From the NCBI RefSeq assembly GCF_016900895.1, contig NZ_JAFEUN010000045.1, positions 1 to 34,460 on the forward strand: 34,460 nucleotides of DNA, written 5' to 3'. This document shows positions 17,264 to 23,617 of the stretch, in pieces; position 1 is the first letter of the stretch; every line of letters begins with the position of its first letter. A model generated the notes under the pieces. The model was not told where the DNA came from, made no database searches, and saw only the letters and a list, made by a program, of their open reading frames with translations. This stretch comes from Parashewanella hymeniacidonis. Lineage in GTDB: Bacteria; Pseudomonadota; Gammaproteobacteria; Enterobacterales; Shewanellaceae. Both the position numbers and the translations under genes were made by a program.

Positions 17264-17571
17264 TTCCCGTTATTATATATACCCATCATACCTGAAGATG
17301 CTCGATTTCAGAGAGAATGCACAACTTGTTAATCAAGGCGACGGTGTGCGGCAATAGTGAGCTATTGTTAGCACTGGCAACGAAGAGTAACAAGCTGTGC
17401 AACTCGCACTGCGTGGACTTCTCAGCGCCAATTCTTCTTTGTTACATTAGCTCGAAAGAATCCCGATATTCCTTCGCTAATGCGCCTAAAAGAATTGGCG
17501 CTGAAAAAGTCCTGAAACATGCATCTTCAAGTATGGGTATATCAGCAACTATACTCATTTGATAACGGGAA
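17264..17571. repeat. Palindrome arms flanking MITE copy B (split hairpin)
   Basis: TTCCCGTTAT (17264-17273) and its exact reverse complement ATAACGGGAA (17562-17571) bracket the element at 17278-17541. Without the element the arms would lie about 25 bp apart, with ttat following, resembling a terminator or operator stem. The element thus appears to have inserted in the loop of an older palindrome. Confidence 0.5.
17278..17541 (+). repeat. MITE-like inverted-repeat element, class 1, copy B (complete)
   Basis: This 264-bp element has imperfect terminal inverted repeats: tatacccatcatacc then tgaagatgc on the left, and gcatcttcaa then gtatgggtata on the right. Inside are nested palindromes. Stem 1 is gcacaacttgtta (17319-17331) against taacaagctgtgc (17388-17400), enclosing a CAATAG/CTATTG hairpin. 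Stem 2 is ggacttctcagcgcc (from 17415) against ggcgctgaaaaagtcc (to 17511), enclosing cattagctcgaa/ttcgctaatg. A TA duplication at the ends is plausible. It is almost identical to copy C, so spread was recent. There is no transposase, so any movement needs an enzyme from elsewhere. Confidence 0.88.
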
Positions 17572-17589
17572 TTATGCTATTTGGTTTGG

Positions 17590-18132
17590 CTAGTTTTTAC
17601 AGTTTTCAAGTAAAACTTTGAAAAATGATTTCCCCTTTTTTTCAGCAAACGCCATATTCCTTTTAGGAATTGATTCAGGTTCACTATAGTGTTCTAACGC
17701 TCTTTCAACGCTCGCTTCTCTGATAATGTGAAGCGTTGGATACGGTGAGCGATTGGTATAGTTAGTAGGAGAATCATAATCTTCTCCGTCAAATAAATAT
17801 TCAGGGTGAAAACTCGCTATTTGATATTTACCTTCATAACCTAACTCAAAGATTAAGTCTTCCGCTAAAGCTACAGCATCAAGATATCGATTAAAGTCGT
17901 TAAACCCGTTGGGTAAAATGACTAAAGTCGTTTCTGTACCATCATGATTATCAAGGTATTGATACTCACTGATTAAAGCGTCAACAATTTTTGTCAATTT
18001 CGATCCTTTAATGACTGAATATCGAATTGTATCTTTTTCAACTTCCGGACGAGCAAAAGGACAGATGTTGTATTTCATAATGACATCTTTAACCCATCTC
18101 GCCGTGTGGCATATTAGTTCTGGTTGATTCAT
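17590..18132 (-). CDS. DUF1415 family protein
   Basis: This 180-residue soluble protein matches the DUF1415 family by eye. It has WVKDVIMKYNICPFARP (around 13-29), TLVILPNGFNDFNRYLD, and the late segment SPYPTLHIIREASVERAL. The family is widespread in gammaproteobacteria and its function is unknown. The conserved NxCPFA motif and a His/Glu-rich middle suggest a metal or cofactor site, which is inference. It starts 5 bp after the DUF2797 gene and is very likely co-transcribed with it. Confidence 0.85.
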   Translation of the reverse strand: MNQPELICHTARWVKDVIMKYNICPFARPEVEKDTIRYSVIKGSKLTKIVDALISEYQYLDNHDGTETTLVILPNGFNDFNRYLDAVALAEDLIFELGYEGKYQIASFHPEYLFDGEDYDSPTNYTNRSPYPTLHIIREASVERALEHYSEPESIPKRNMAFAEKKGKSFFKVLLENCKN

Positions 18133-18137
18133 ATGGA

Positions 18138-18995
18138 TTACACTAACGCCAATTGTTCGTTGCTGTCTGCTAACGGATTCACTTCTACATCTACTTCATA
18201 CGATGAAAATTTACGGATATTAATTACGCCAGTATCAAAGATAAGGTATTGACCTTTGATACCTTTGAGAGTGCCGATAACTTCCGGCGTTTTGTCAAAG
18301 TTGAATGATTTCACTTTTTTTGGAAATTCCAAAATAGGGAAATTAATTGATTGAATATCTTCATCTAAACGTTCAATTTTGTAATCGCCATTCTCCATCA
18401 GTAACTCATTCAAACGATCTTCAATTTGAGGAATTAATTCCGAAGCAACAGCTTTGAGGTCTTGATTTTCATTGTGACCCTTTAGCATGGCTTGCCAATG
18501 TGTTTTATCATTCACGAGTTTTGCTAACTCAACTTCAACTAGACCACTTAATTGACGTGTAGATACTCGGAAAATCAGTAATCCTTGAGTCGCACCTTGA
18601 TCAATCCAACGGGTTGGAATTTGACTATGGCGAGTAATGCCCACTTTGATTCCTGATGTGTTCGATAAATAGACATAGTGTGGCACAAAGCAATGCGTTT
18701 GAGCCCATTCAGGCTCACGACATGTACCTTCAGAGAAATGGCAAGTTTCAGGTTTCATTATGCACAAGTCGCAGCTTGCTAATTTTTGCATACAAACATA
18801 GCAATGGCCTTGTGAGTAACTTTTTTTGGTCTTTTTACCACAATTACTGCAAAGTATTTTACCAGAGTGAGTTAATTTGATTGTTTGGCCAATTAATTCA
18901 TTAAGAGCCAATTTTTCATCGCCAACTTTTAGTTGATACTGAGCCACACTTGCATCGTCTAAAGATGCCGCCATTTTTGAGAGCGTTCCAAACAT
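18138..18995 (-). CDS. DUF2797 zinc-ribbon protein with GIY-YIG-like segment
   Basis: This 285-residue protein of the DUF2797 family is of unknown function. The N-terminal third has a Cys-rich zinc-binding region: CSNCGKKTKKSYSQGHCYVC, then CDLC, then a CHFSEGTC cluster. Next comes HYVYLSNTSGIKVGITR, which resembles the start of GIY-YIG nuclease-like domains, followed by RWIDQGA. I chose Met at 18995 because it gives the family-like opening MFGTLSKM. The ATG at 19061 would add 22 residues not expected in the family. It is the first gene of a two-gene operon with DUF1415 and is divergent from the EamA transporter. Confidence 0.82.
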   Translation of the reverse strand: MFGTLSKMAASLDDASVAQYQLKVGDEKLALNELIGQTIKLTHSGKILCSNCGKKTKKSYSQGHCYVCMQKLASCDLCIMKPETCHFSEGTCREPEWAQTHCFVPHYVYLSNTSGIKVGITRHSQIPTRWIDQGATQGLLIFRVSTRQLSGLVEVELAKLVNDKTHWQAMLKGHNENQDLKAVASELIPQIEDRLNELLMENGDYKIERLDEDIQSINFPILEFPKKVKSFNFDKTPEVIGTLKGIKGQYLIFDTGVINIRKFSSYEVDVEVNPLADSNEQLALV

Positions 18996-19061
18996 AGTTT
19001 TGCGTTCCACACCTGAACGTAAGTCAGATTTAATTATTAATTGTTTTAGCCATAATATCAT

Positions 19062-19152
19062 TTTTATTCTAAGAGACCTTAGCCTTATTAATTGAAAATT
19101 GTATACAAAAAGGTAACAATTACGGCTTACTTCAATTTGTGGAATTTTAACA
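19062..19152. promoter_or_regulatory. Divergent promoter region between DUF2797 and EamA genes
   Basis: This short AT-rich gap must hold promoters for both directions. It contains a perfect 10-bp palindrome, TTGTATACAA (19099-19108), within further A/T-rich flanks. That could be a regulator site or overlapping -10 elements. No known box is recognised. Confidence 0.35.
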
Positions 19153-20034
19153 TTGCTTGCTAACTTATTATTACTCTTAACAGCGGCACTTTGGGGCTTT
19201 GGCTTTATTGCTCAAGTTTTGGGGATGGAACACCTTCAACCCTATGCATTTAACGGATACCGTTTCTTAGTTGGAGCAGTGAGTTTACTGCCTCTAATCT
19301 ATTACTTTCATAAGAAAAAACAGTTAAAATTTGGTGAGAGTAAATCTCTTATCATTGGCTCTGTTGCAATGGGGGTTGTTCTATTTATTGCGGCCTCGTT
19401 GCAGCAAGTGGGATTGTTATATACCACCGCTGCCAATGCAGGTTTTATTACTGGGTTGTACATCGTTATTGTTCCAATTATAGGTCTGTTGATTAAGCAT
19501 AAAACCGGAATGAATACTTGGGTTGGCTGTTTATTGGCGGTTATTGGTCTGTTCTACTTGAGCATTAAAGATGATTTTACGATTGGGTATGGTGACACTC
19601 TGCAGTTAATCGGTGCTTTTTTCTGGGCATTACACATTTTGATTATCGATCATTACAGTGAAAAACACTCACCGTTAATTTTGGCTTTTGTACAATTTTT
19701 AATTTGTGGCATTTTAAGTTTAGGTGTTTCTGGAGTCATAGAGACTACTGAAGTTGCAGATATTTTTGCTGCAAGTGGTGCATTACTCTATGGTGGTTTA
19801 GTGTCTGTCGGTATTGCTTATACCTTACAGATCATCGCGCAGAAAAAAGCACACCCAGCACATGCGGCGATTATTTTAAGTCTTGAAGCTGTGTTTGCAG
19901 CAATAGGTGGGATGTTGATACTGAATCAACACTTAGCTGAGCGAGAACTTATGGGCTGTAGTTTGATGTTAGCGGGGATGTTGGTGTCGCAAATACCTTT
20001 AAAACCATTCAAAAAATCCACATCAACAGCTTAG
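19153..20034 (+). CDS. EamA/DMT superfamily transporter
   Basis: This 293-residue inner membrane protein has ten predicted helices arranged as two EamA repeats (about 1-135 and 145-285). Family marks are AALWGFGFIAQ near the start, FNGYRFLVGAVSLLPL, the long TTAANAGFITGLYIVIVP segment, and SLEAVFAAIGGMLILNQ near the end. Members export metabolites or amino acids, and the substrate is not predictable here. The start is TTG, chosen because MLANLLLLLTAALWGFGF matches the family N-terminus and no ATG is suitably placed. The stop codon is 1 bp before the class 2 element, so the element has landed directly at the gene's end. Confidence 0.9.
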   Translation: MLANLLLLLTAALWGFGFIAQVLGMEHLQPYAFNGYRFLVGAVSLLPLIYYFHKKKQLKFGESKSLIIGSVAMGVVLFIAASLQQVGLLYTTAANAGFITGLYIVIVPIIGLLIKHKTGMNTWVGCLLAVIGLFYLSIKDDFTIGYGDTLQLIGAFFWALHILIIDHYSEKHSPLILAFVQFLICGILSLGVSGVIETTEVADIFAASGALLYGGLVSVGIAYTLQIIAQKKAHPAHAAIILSLEAVFAAIGGMLILNQHLAERELMGCSLMLAGMLVSQIPLKPFKKSTSTA

Positions 20035-20035
20035 T

Positions 20036-20234
20036 TAACCTGAACTCGGGATAATGAAATCACTAACGCATTTAAAATGATCAATATTTTGCCATATTGA
20101 TCAACAGTGTCTCTAGTTTTGTTTAGTTCAAGGCATGAGTGTGCAGCAATAGCCAGCTATTGTAAGCACTCAAAACGCAGAAATGAACAGAAATAGAGGT
20201 GCTGGTGAGGTTTGCTTATCCCGAGTTCAGGTTA
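20036..20234 (+). repeat. MITE-like inverted-repeat element, class 2
   Basis: This 199-bp element is bounded by perfect 19-bp terminal inverted repeats, taacctgaactcgggataa (20036-20054) and its reverse complement (20216-20234). Inside are TGATCAATAT/ATATTGATCA (about 20078-20103) and a long hairpin with CAATAG/CTATTG at its tip (about 20136-20171). It has no coding capacity. The ends are unlike those of class 1, but 20128-20177 matches class 1 at 40 of 50 positions without gaps. A target duplication is unclear; at most GT is repeated. Confidence 0.85.
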
Positions 20235-20356
20235 GTGAGTCGCCTGAATACGTACGCATTTGATCGACTCTAGTGTTAGTGAGATGTTAATTTTCTTTTT
20301 AGGTAGACAGAGATTTACCAAGGGAATCATCCCATTAATAGTAAGGGTCGATAATA

Positions 20357-21257
20357 ATGATAAAAATATCCATTCCGGCAGCGGTGATTGCTGCAGCATC
20401 TATCGTAAGTCAGACAGCCAATGCAGAGACTATTTTGCATGCTTTTAACTGGGAATACAGTGAAGTTGCAGAGAAAGCCAATGAAATTGCAGAGCTGGGG
20501 TATATACCCATGATACCTGAAGATGCTCGATTTCAGCGAGAATGCACAACTTGTTAATCAAGGCGACAGTGTGCGGCAATAGTGAGCTATTGTTAGCACT
20601 GGCAACGAAGAGTAGCAAGCTGTGCAACTCGCACTGCGTGGACTTCTCAGCGCCAATTCTTCTTTGTTACATTAGCTCGAAAGAATCCCGATATTCCTTC
20701 GCTAATGCGCCTCAAAGAATTGGCGCTGAAAAAGTCCTGAAACATGCATCTTCAAGTATCATGGGTATACAAGTCATCTGGAAATGAATGGTGGGCGAGG
20801 TATCAACCGCAGGACTATCGAATAATTGATAATCCGCTGGGTAATACCGCAGATTTTAAACATATGGTGAAAGCGCTAAAGATGGCTGGTGTTGAAACTT
20901 ATGCCGACATTGTTTTTAACCATATGGCTAATGAAGCACACAAGCGCAATGATTTACATTACCCGGGGACTGAAGTGCTGCAAGGCTACTCAAATGAAGG
21001 TGTTGATGGATTAGTGTTATTTGGCAATATAAATCAGAACCTTTTTCAAAATGCTGATTTTAGACCAGCTCAATGTATTTACAATTACACGAGTGTGTGG
21101 GATGTTCAACATTACCGACTTTGTGGTGCCGATCCTGATGTTGGGCTGCAGGATCTTGATGAAAACGACTGGATGATTTCGCAACAAAAAACGTATTTAA
21201 AAACGCTGAAAGACATTAGTGTCACGGGGTTCCGAGTTGATGCTGCTAAGCACATGA
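20357..21257 (+). pseudogene. Alpha-amylase (GH13) pseudogene, interrupted and 3'-truncated
   Basis: The product would be a secreted GH13 amylase like the intact copy at 22045. It opens MIKISIPAAVIAAASIVSQT and continues ANAETILHAFNW, a signal peptide plus family start. After ELGY (20503) a class 1 element intervenes. Coding resumes in the same frame at 20768 (YKSSGNEWWARYQPQDYRII). Conserved region I is canonical, DIVFNH, and region II is GFRVDAAKH with the nucleophile Asp. Homology ends at KHMT (about 21257), and unrelated sequence follows, so regions III and IV are lost. Compared with the intact copy, eight codons (KKVLVSPA) are also missing at the insertion point. The element brings in-frame stops, so no active enzyme can be made. 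Confidence 0.88.
20503..20769 (+). repeat. MITE-like inverted-repeat element, class 1, copy C (complete, inside amylase)
   Basis: This 267-bp copy has the best-preserved ends of the three: tatacccatgatac on the left and gtatcatgggtata on the right, with tgaagatgc/gcatcttca just inside. It differs from copy B at only a handful of positions. Taking TACCC...GGGTA as the true ends, TA flanks both sides, consistent with a TA target. It interrupts the amylase pseudogene between a Tyr codon and the next Tyr-Lys codons. Confidence 0.9.
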
Positions 21258-21626
21258 CCGGGGGCACTTGGCTCAACAACGTATCACTTTAAAAGTATCG
21301 AAGATTTTGTATTATCAGCTTTCGAGTATAGGTATAAAATGGAGGATGTTGGTAACAATTCTTATTTTGTTGTAATCGAGACCGATATTCAGAGTATCCA
21401 TAATTTTTCTTCTACAGTATTAGTAGACAAACTGGTTGAAGCGTGTGAGCGATATATTCGAAATCAAGTCGTTGATAGACGAGCAGATAGAGAAATTGAG
21501 CTTGCTTTTCATAATGAAGCGATAAGAAACAAACGACTCAGTTCATTACTTGTACACTCATAGCAATGTGAAATTAACCGTATTGAAAGTCTTTATCGAA
21601 TTATAGATTCGAAAACACCAGTTTAA
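21258..21626 (+). pseudogene. Unrecognised gene remnant fused to the broken amylase, with internal TAG
   Basis: An open frame different from the amylase frame begins right at the truncation point (about 21258) and runs to TAG at 21561-21563. It stays open after the TAG to TAA at 21624-21626. The sequence looks like real coding DNA: YHFKSIEDFVLSAFEYRYK, then VVIETDIQSIHNF, KLVEACERYIRNQ and, after the TAG, INRIESLYRIIDSKTPV. It is probably the C-terminal end of an unknown protein, joined to the amylase by a deletion or insertion and then hit by a nonsense change. An ATG at 21339 could start a 74-residue product, but no good ribosome site is evident. I do not recognise the family. Confidence 0.4.
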
Positions 21627-21636
21627 GATGCCGAGA

Positions 21637-21801
21637 TCACTTTTTCATTAATTCTCCATGTAGAAAAAAATTGATGATGCTCGAAACGTAAGCATTCACC
21701 AGAGGGGTATTGACAATCTCAAACTCCCGTTTATTGGCATTTATAACTACAAGCTTGCCATTGTTTTGTGATACAAGTACCACCCCGCAAGTAAGTTTCA
21801 C
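21637..21801 (-). CDS. Small unrecognised open frame (54 residues)
   Basis: This leftward frame reads from GTG 21801: MKLTCGVVLVSQNNGKLVVI, then NANKREFEIVNTPLVNAYVS, SIINFFLHGELMKK. The composition looks protein-like, but the ribosome site is weak, so it may be a C-terminal remnant rather than a whole gene. Its VNTPLVNAYV segment resembles VNTGLVNGYL in the rightward frame at 21813-21941, because both lie in the arms of an inverted repeat. No family is recognised. Confidence 0.3.
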   Translation of the reverse strand: MKLTCGVVLVSQNNGKLVVINANKREFEIVNTPLVNAYVSSIINFFLHGELMKK

Positions 21802-21843
21802 TGTTTATTTGAAAAGTCAATACGGGGCTGGTGAATGGTTACC
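21687..21843. repeat. 28-bp imperfect inverted repeat
   Basis: The arms are 21687-21714 and 21816-21843, matching at 22 of 28 positions without gaps, with GTCAATAC and CTGGTGAATG fully conserved. About 100 bp lie between them. Each arm falls in an outward-reading open frame. It could be an ancient inverted duplication or a recombination site. No recombinase gene is present in the window. Confidence 0.5.
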
Positions 21844-21941
21844 TCGAAACGGCTGAAAGCTTTGAGCAGGAATTTTCAAAATTAAGTGAAGTGCTTCGCC
21901 GTCACATTCACCTCGTTGTACGTGCAGTAGGTAATGCATAG
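21813..21941 (+). pseudogene. Short coding remnant (42 codons)
   Basis: An open frame without a usable start follows a TGA at 21810-21812 and ends at TAG 21941. It reads KVNTGLVNGYLETAESFEQE then FSKLSEVLRRHIHLVVRAVGNA. The composition resembles the helical C-terminus of a real protein. With the neighbouring remnants it fills most of the otherwise gene-free stretch 21627-22044. The family is not recognised. Confidence 0.3.
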
Positions 21942-22044
21942 TTAAGCTGAAAAATGAATAAGTGGACATGCGGTTTATTTGAGATAATTATCCTTCTTAG
22001 ACGGAATATCTAAGCAAGGAAGCATCTCTGAGAGGATAGAATTT

Positions 22045-23427
22045 ATGCTCAAAAATTACTTCCAAGCCGTTGCCTTAACATTTTCGTTTTTAATCATATC
22101 TTCTGCACATGCCGACGTAATACTTCACGCATTTAATTGGAAATACAGTGAAGTAGCCAATAAAGCAGAAGAAATAGCTCAATTAGGCTATAAGAAAGTG
22201 CTTGTTTCTCCAGCATATAAATCCACGGGTGATCAATGGTGGTCTCTCTATCAGCCACAAGATTATCGGGTGATTGATAACAGGTTAGGCGACACTAACG
22301 ATTTTAAAAATATGGTGAAGGCACTGAAGTCTGTTGGTGTTGAAACTTACGCCGACATCGTTTTCAATGATATGGCAAATGAATCACTTTTACGGTCAGA
22401 TTTAAATTATCCGGGTAACGATGTCTTAAATCAGTATGCGAGTGACCAAACAAAGTATCAATCATTAATATTGTTTGGTGATATCAATCAAAACTTATTT
22501 AGTGAAAACGATTTTTTCCCAGCGCAGTGCATTCACGATTACAATAATGTCGATGACGTTCAACATAATAGAATTTGTGGTACTCCACCTGATACAGGCT
22601 TACCTAAATTGGCTTATAACGACTGGGTTGTGAGTCAACAGCAATCCTATTTAAAAGCATTAAAGGCAATCGGTGTCACTGGTTTTAGAATAGACGCCGC
22701 AAAACATATGACTATCGAACATCTTAATAAAGTCTTTACTCCAAAAATTACAAAAAATATGCATATTTTTGGCGAATTAATCACATCAGGAGGTAAAGAA
22801 TCTATTGAGTACAAGCAATTCTTAGCACCATATTTAGACCGAACCGACTTTAGTGCTTATGATTTTCCACTCTTTAGCCAGATTAGAGAAGCATTCAGCT
22901 ATAATGGCTCGTTGAACTCTCTAGCTGAACCCAAAAATGATGGTCATGCACTTGATAATAGCAGGGCTGTTACATTTGTGATTACTCACGACATTCCAAT
23001 GAATGCTGGATTTCGGTATCAGATTATGAATCCGACCGATGAGACACTTGCTTCGGTCTATGTATTAGGTAGAGATGGTGGTGTGCCGTTAATTTACTCT
23101 GATCATAACGAAAGTCATGATAATGCTCGCTGGCAAGATTTCTATAAACGTAAAGATATAATTGGAATGATTAAATTTCATAATGCAACTCAGGGAACTC
23201 AGATGCATATATTAAGTCATGATGATTGTTCAATTGTATTTAGTCGAGGCAGTAAAGGTGTCCTAGCCATTAACAAATGTGCGCAAGACAAAACGGTGAG
23301 TTTAGATTTTCCATCGAGTGGCTTAAAGAATGGCGGTGTTTATCAGGATATGTTGTCGAGTGATTCGCAACCACTAAATGAATTTGTCATTCATGGGCGT
23401 GATGCGAGGATGTGGTTGTTAAAATAA
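22045..23427 (+). CDS. Secreted alpha-amylase-like GH13 protein with altered region I
   Basis: This full-length 460-residue glycoside hydrolase family 13 protein has a signal peptide ending SSAHA (residue 23). The catalytic nucleophile is Asp217 in GFRIDAAKH (region II), the acid/base Glu244 in IFGELI (region III), and His315-Asp316 lie in FVITHD (region IV). Region I reads DIVFND (104-109), whereas almost all GH13 amylases, and the broken paralogue next door, have DIVFNH. That His normally helps hold sugar at subsite -1, so activity may be changed. There is no extra starch-binding domain. It likely acts outside the cell on alpha-glucans. A gagagga ribosome site precedes the ATG. Upstream lie GATAATTATC (21983-21992) and CTTAGA/TCTAAG (21996-22014), possible regulator sites. 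A strong terminator follows. Confidence 0.88.
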   Translation: MLKNYFQAVALTFSFLIISSAHADVILHAFNWKYSEVANKAEEIAQLGYKKVLVSPAYKSTGDQWWSLYQPQDYRVIDNRLGDTNDFKNMVKALKSVGVETYADIVFNDMANESLLRSDLNYPGNDVLNQYASDQTKYQSLILFGDINQNLFSENDFFPAQCIHDYNNVDDVQHNRICGTPPDTGLPKLAYNDWVVSQQQSYLKALKAIGVTGFRIDAAKHMTIEHLNKVFTPKITKNMHIFGELITSGGKESIEYKQFLAPYLDRTDFSAYDFPLFSQIREAFSYNGSLNSLAEPKNDGHALDNSRAVTFVITHDIPMNAGFRYQIMNPTDETLASVYVLGRDGGVPLIYSDHNESHDNARWQDFYKRKDIIGMIKFHNATQGTQMHILSHDDCSIVFSRGSKGVLAINKCAQDKTVSLDFPSSGLKNGGVYQDMLSSDSQPLNEFVIHGRDARMWLLK

Positions 23428-23447
23428 TTTAAAAGAATTTGACTCAA

Positions 23448-23480
23448 GCCCATGCTTCGTGAGGAAGCATGGGCTTTTTT
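23448..23480 (+). terminator. Rho-independent terminator after the amylase gene
   Basis: An 11-bp perfect stem, gcccatgcttc/gaagcatgggc (23448-23458 and 23464-23474), has a 5-nt loop and is followed by six T. It isolates the amylase gene from the pst operon. Confidence 0.9.
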
Positions 23481-23508
23481 ATTGAATTTGTTTGTGAATT
23501 ATTACTGG

Positions 23509-23541
23509 TTGTAATACAACTGTCATCTTTCGGTCATAAAA
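23509..23541 (+). promoter_or_regulatory. Pho box (three 11-bp repeats) upstream of pstC
   Basis: CTGTCATCTTTCGGTCAT (23520-23537) fits the PhoB box CTGTCAT-N4-CTGTCAT with two changes. A weaker unit, TTGTAATACAA, precedes it at 23509, giving units at 23509, 23520 and 23531 in exact 11-bp phase. PhoB dimers bind such direct repeats and activate transcription in low phosphate. The box is about 80 bp upstream of the chosen pstC start. Confidence 0.85.
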
Positions 23542-23617
23542 TTCTCAACGTCAGAAAAGGCCAGTGTTTTCAGAAGCTGCGGAAGAAAACACAACAATAA
23601 AAAAACAGAGGTTTTTA

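Noticed and set aside
20260-20448. 62-codon frame upstream of and into the amylase pseudogene
   Set aside because: It overlaps the amylase signal-peptide coding region in another frame and has no ribosome site.
21687-21843. Integron attC site
   Set aside because: The arms lack the paired core sites of attC (RYYYAAC/GTTRRRY) in proper arrangement, and no integrase or cassette array is present.
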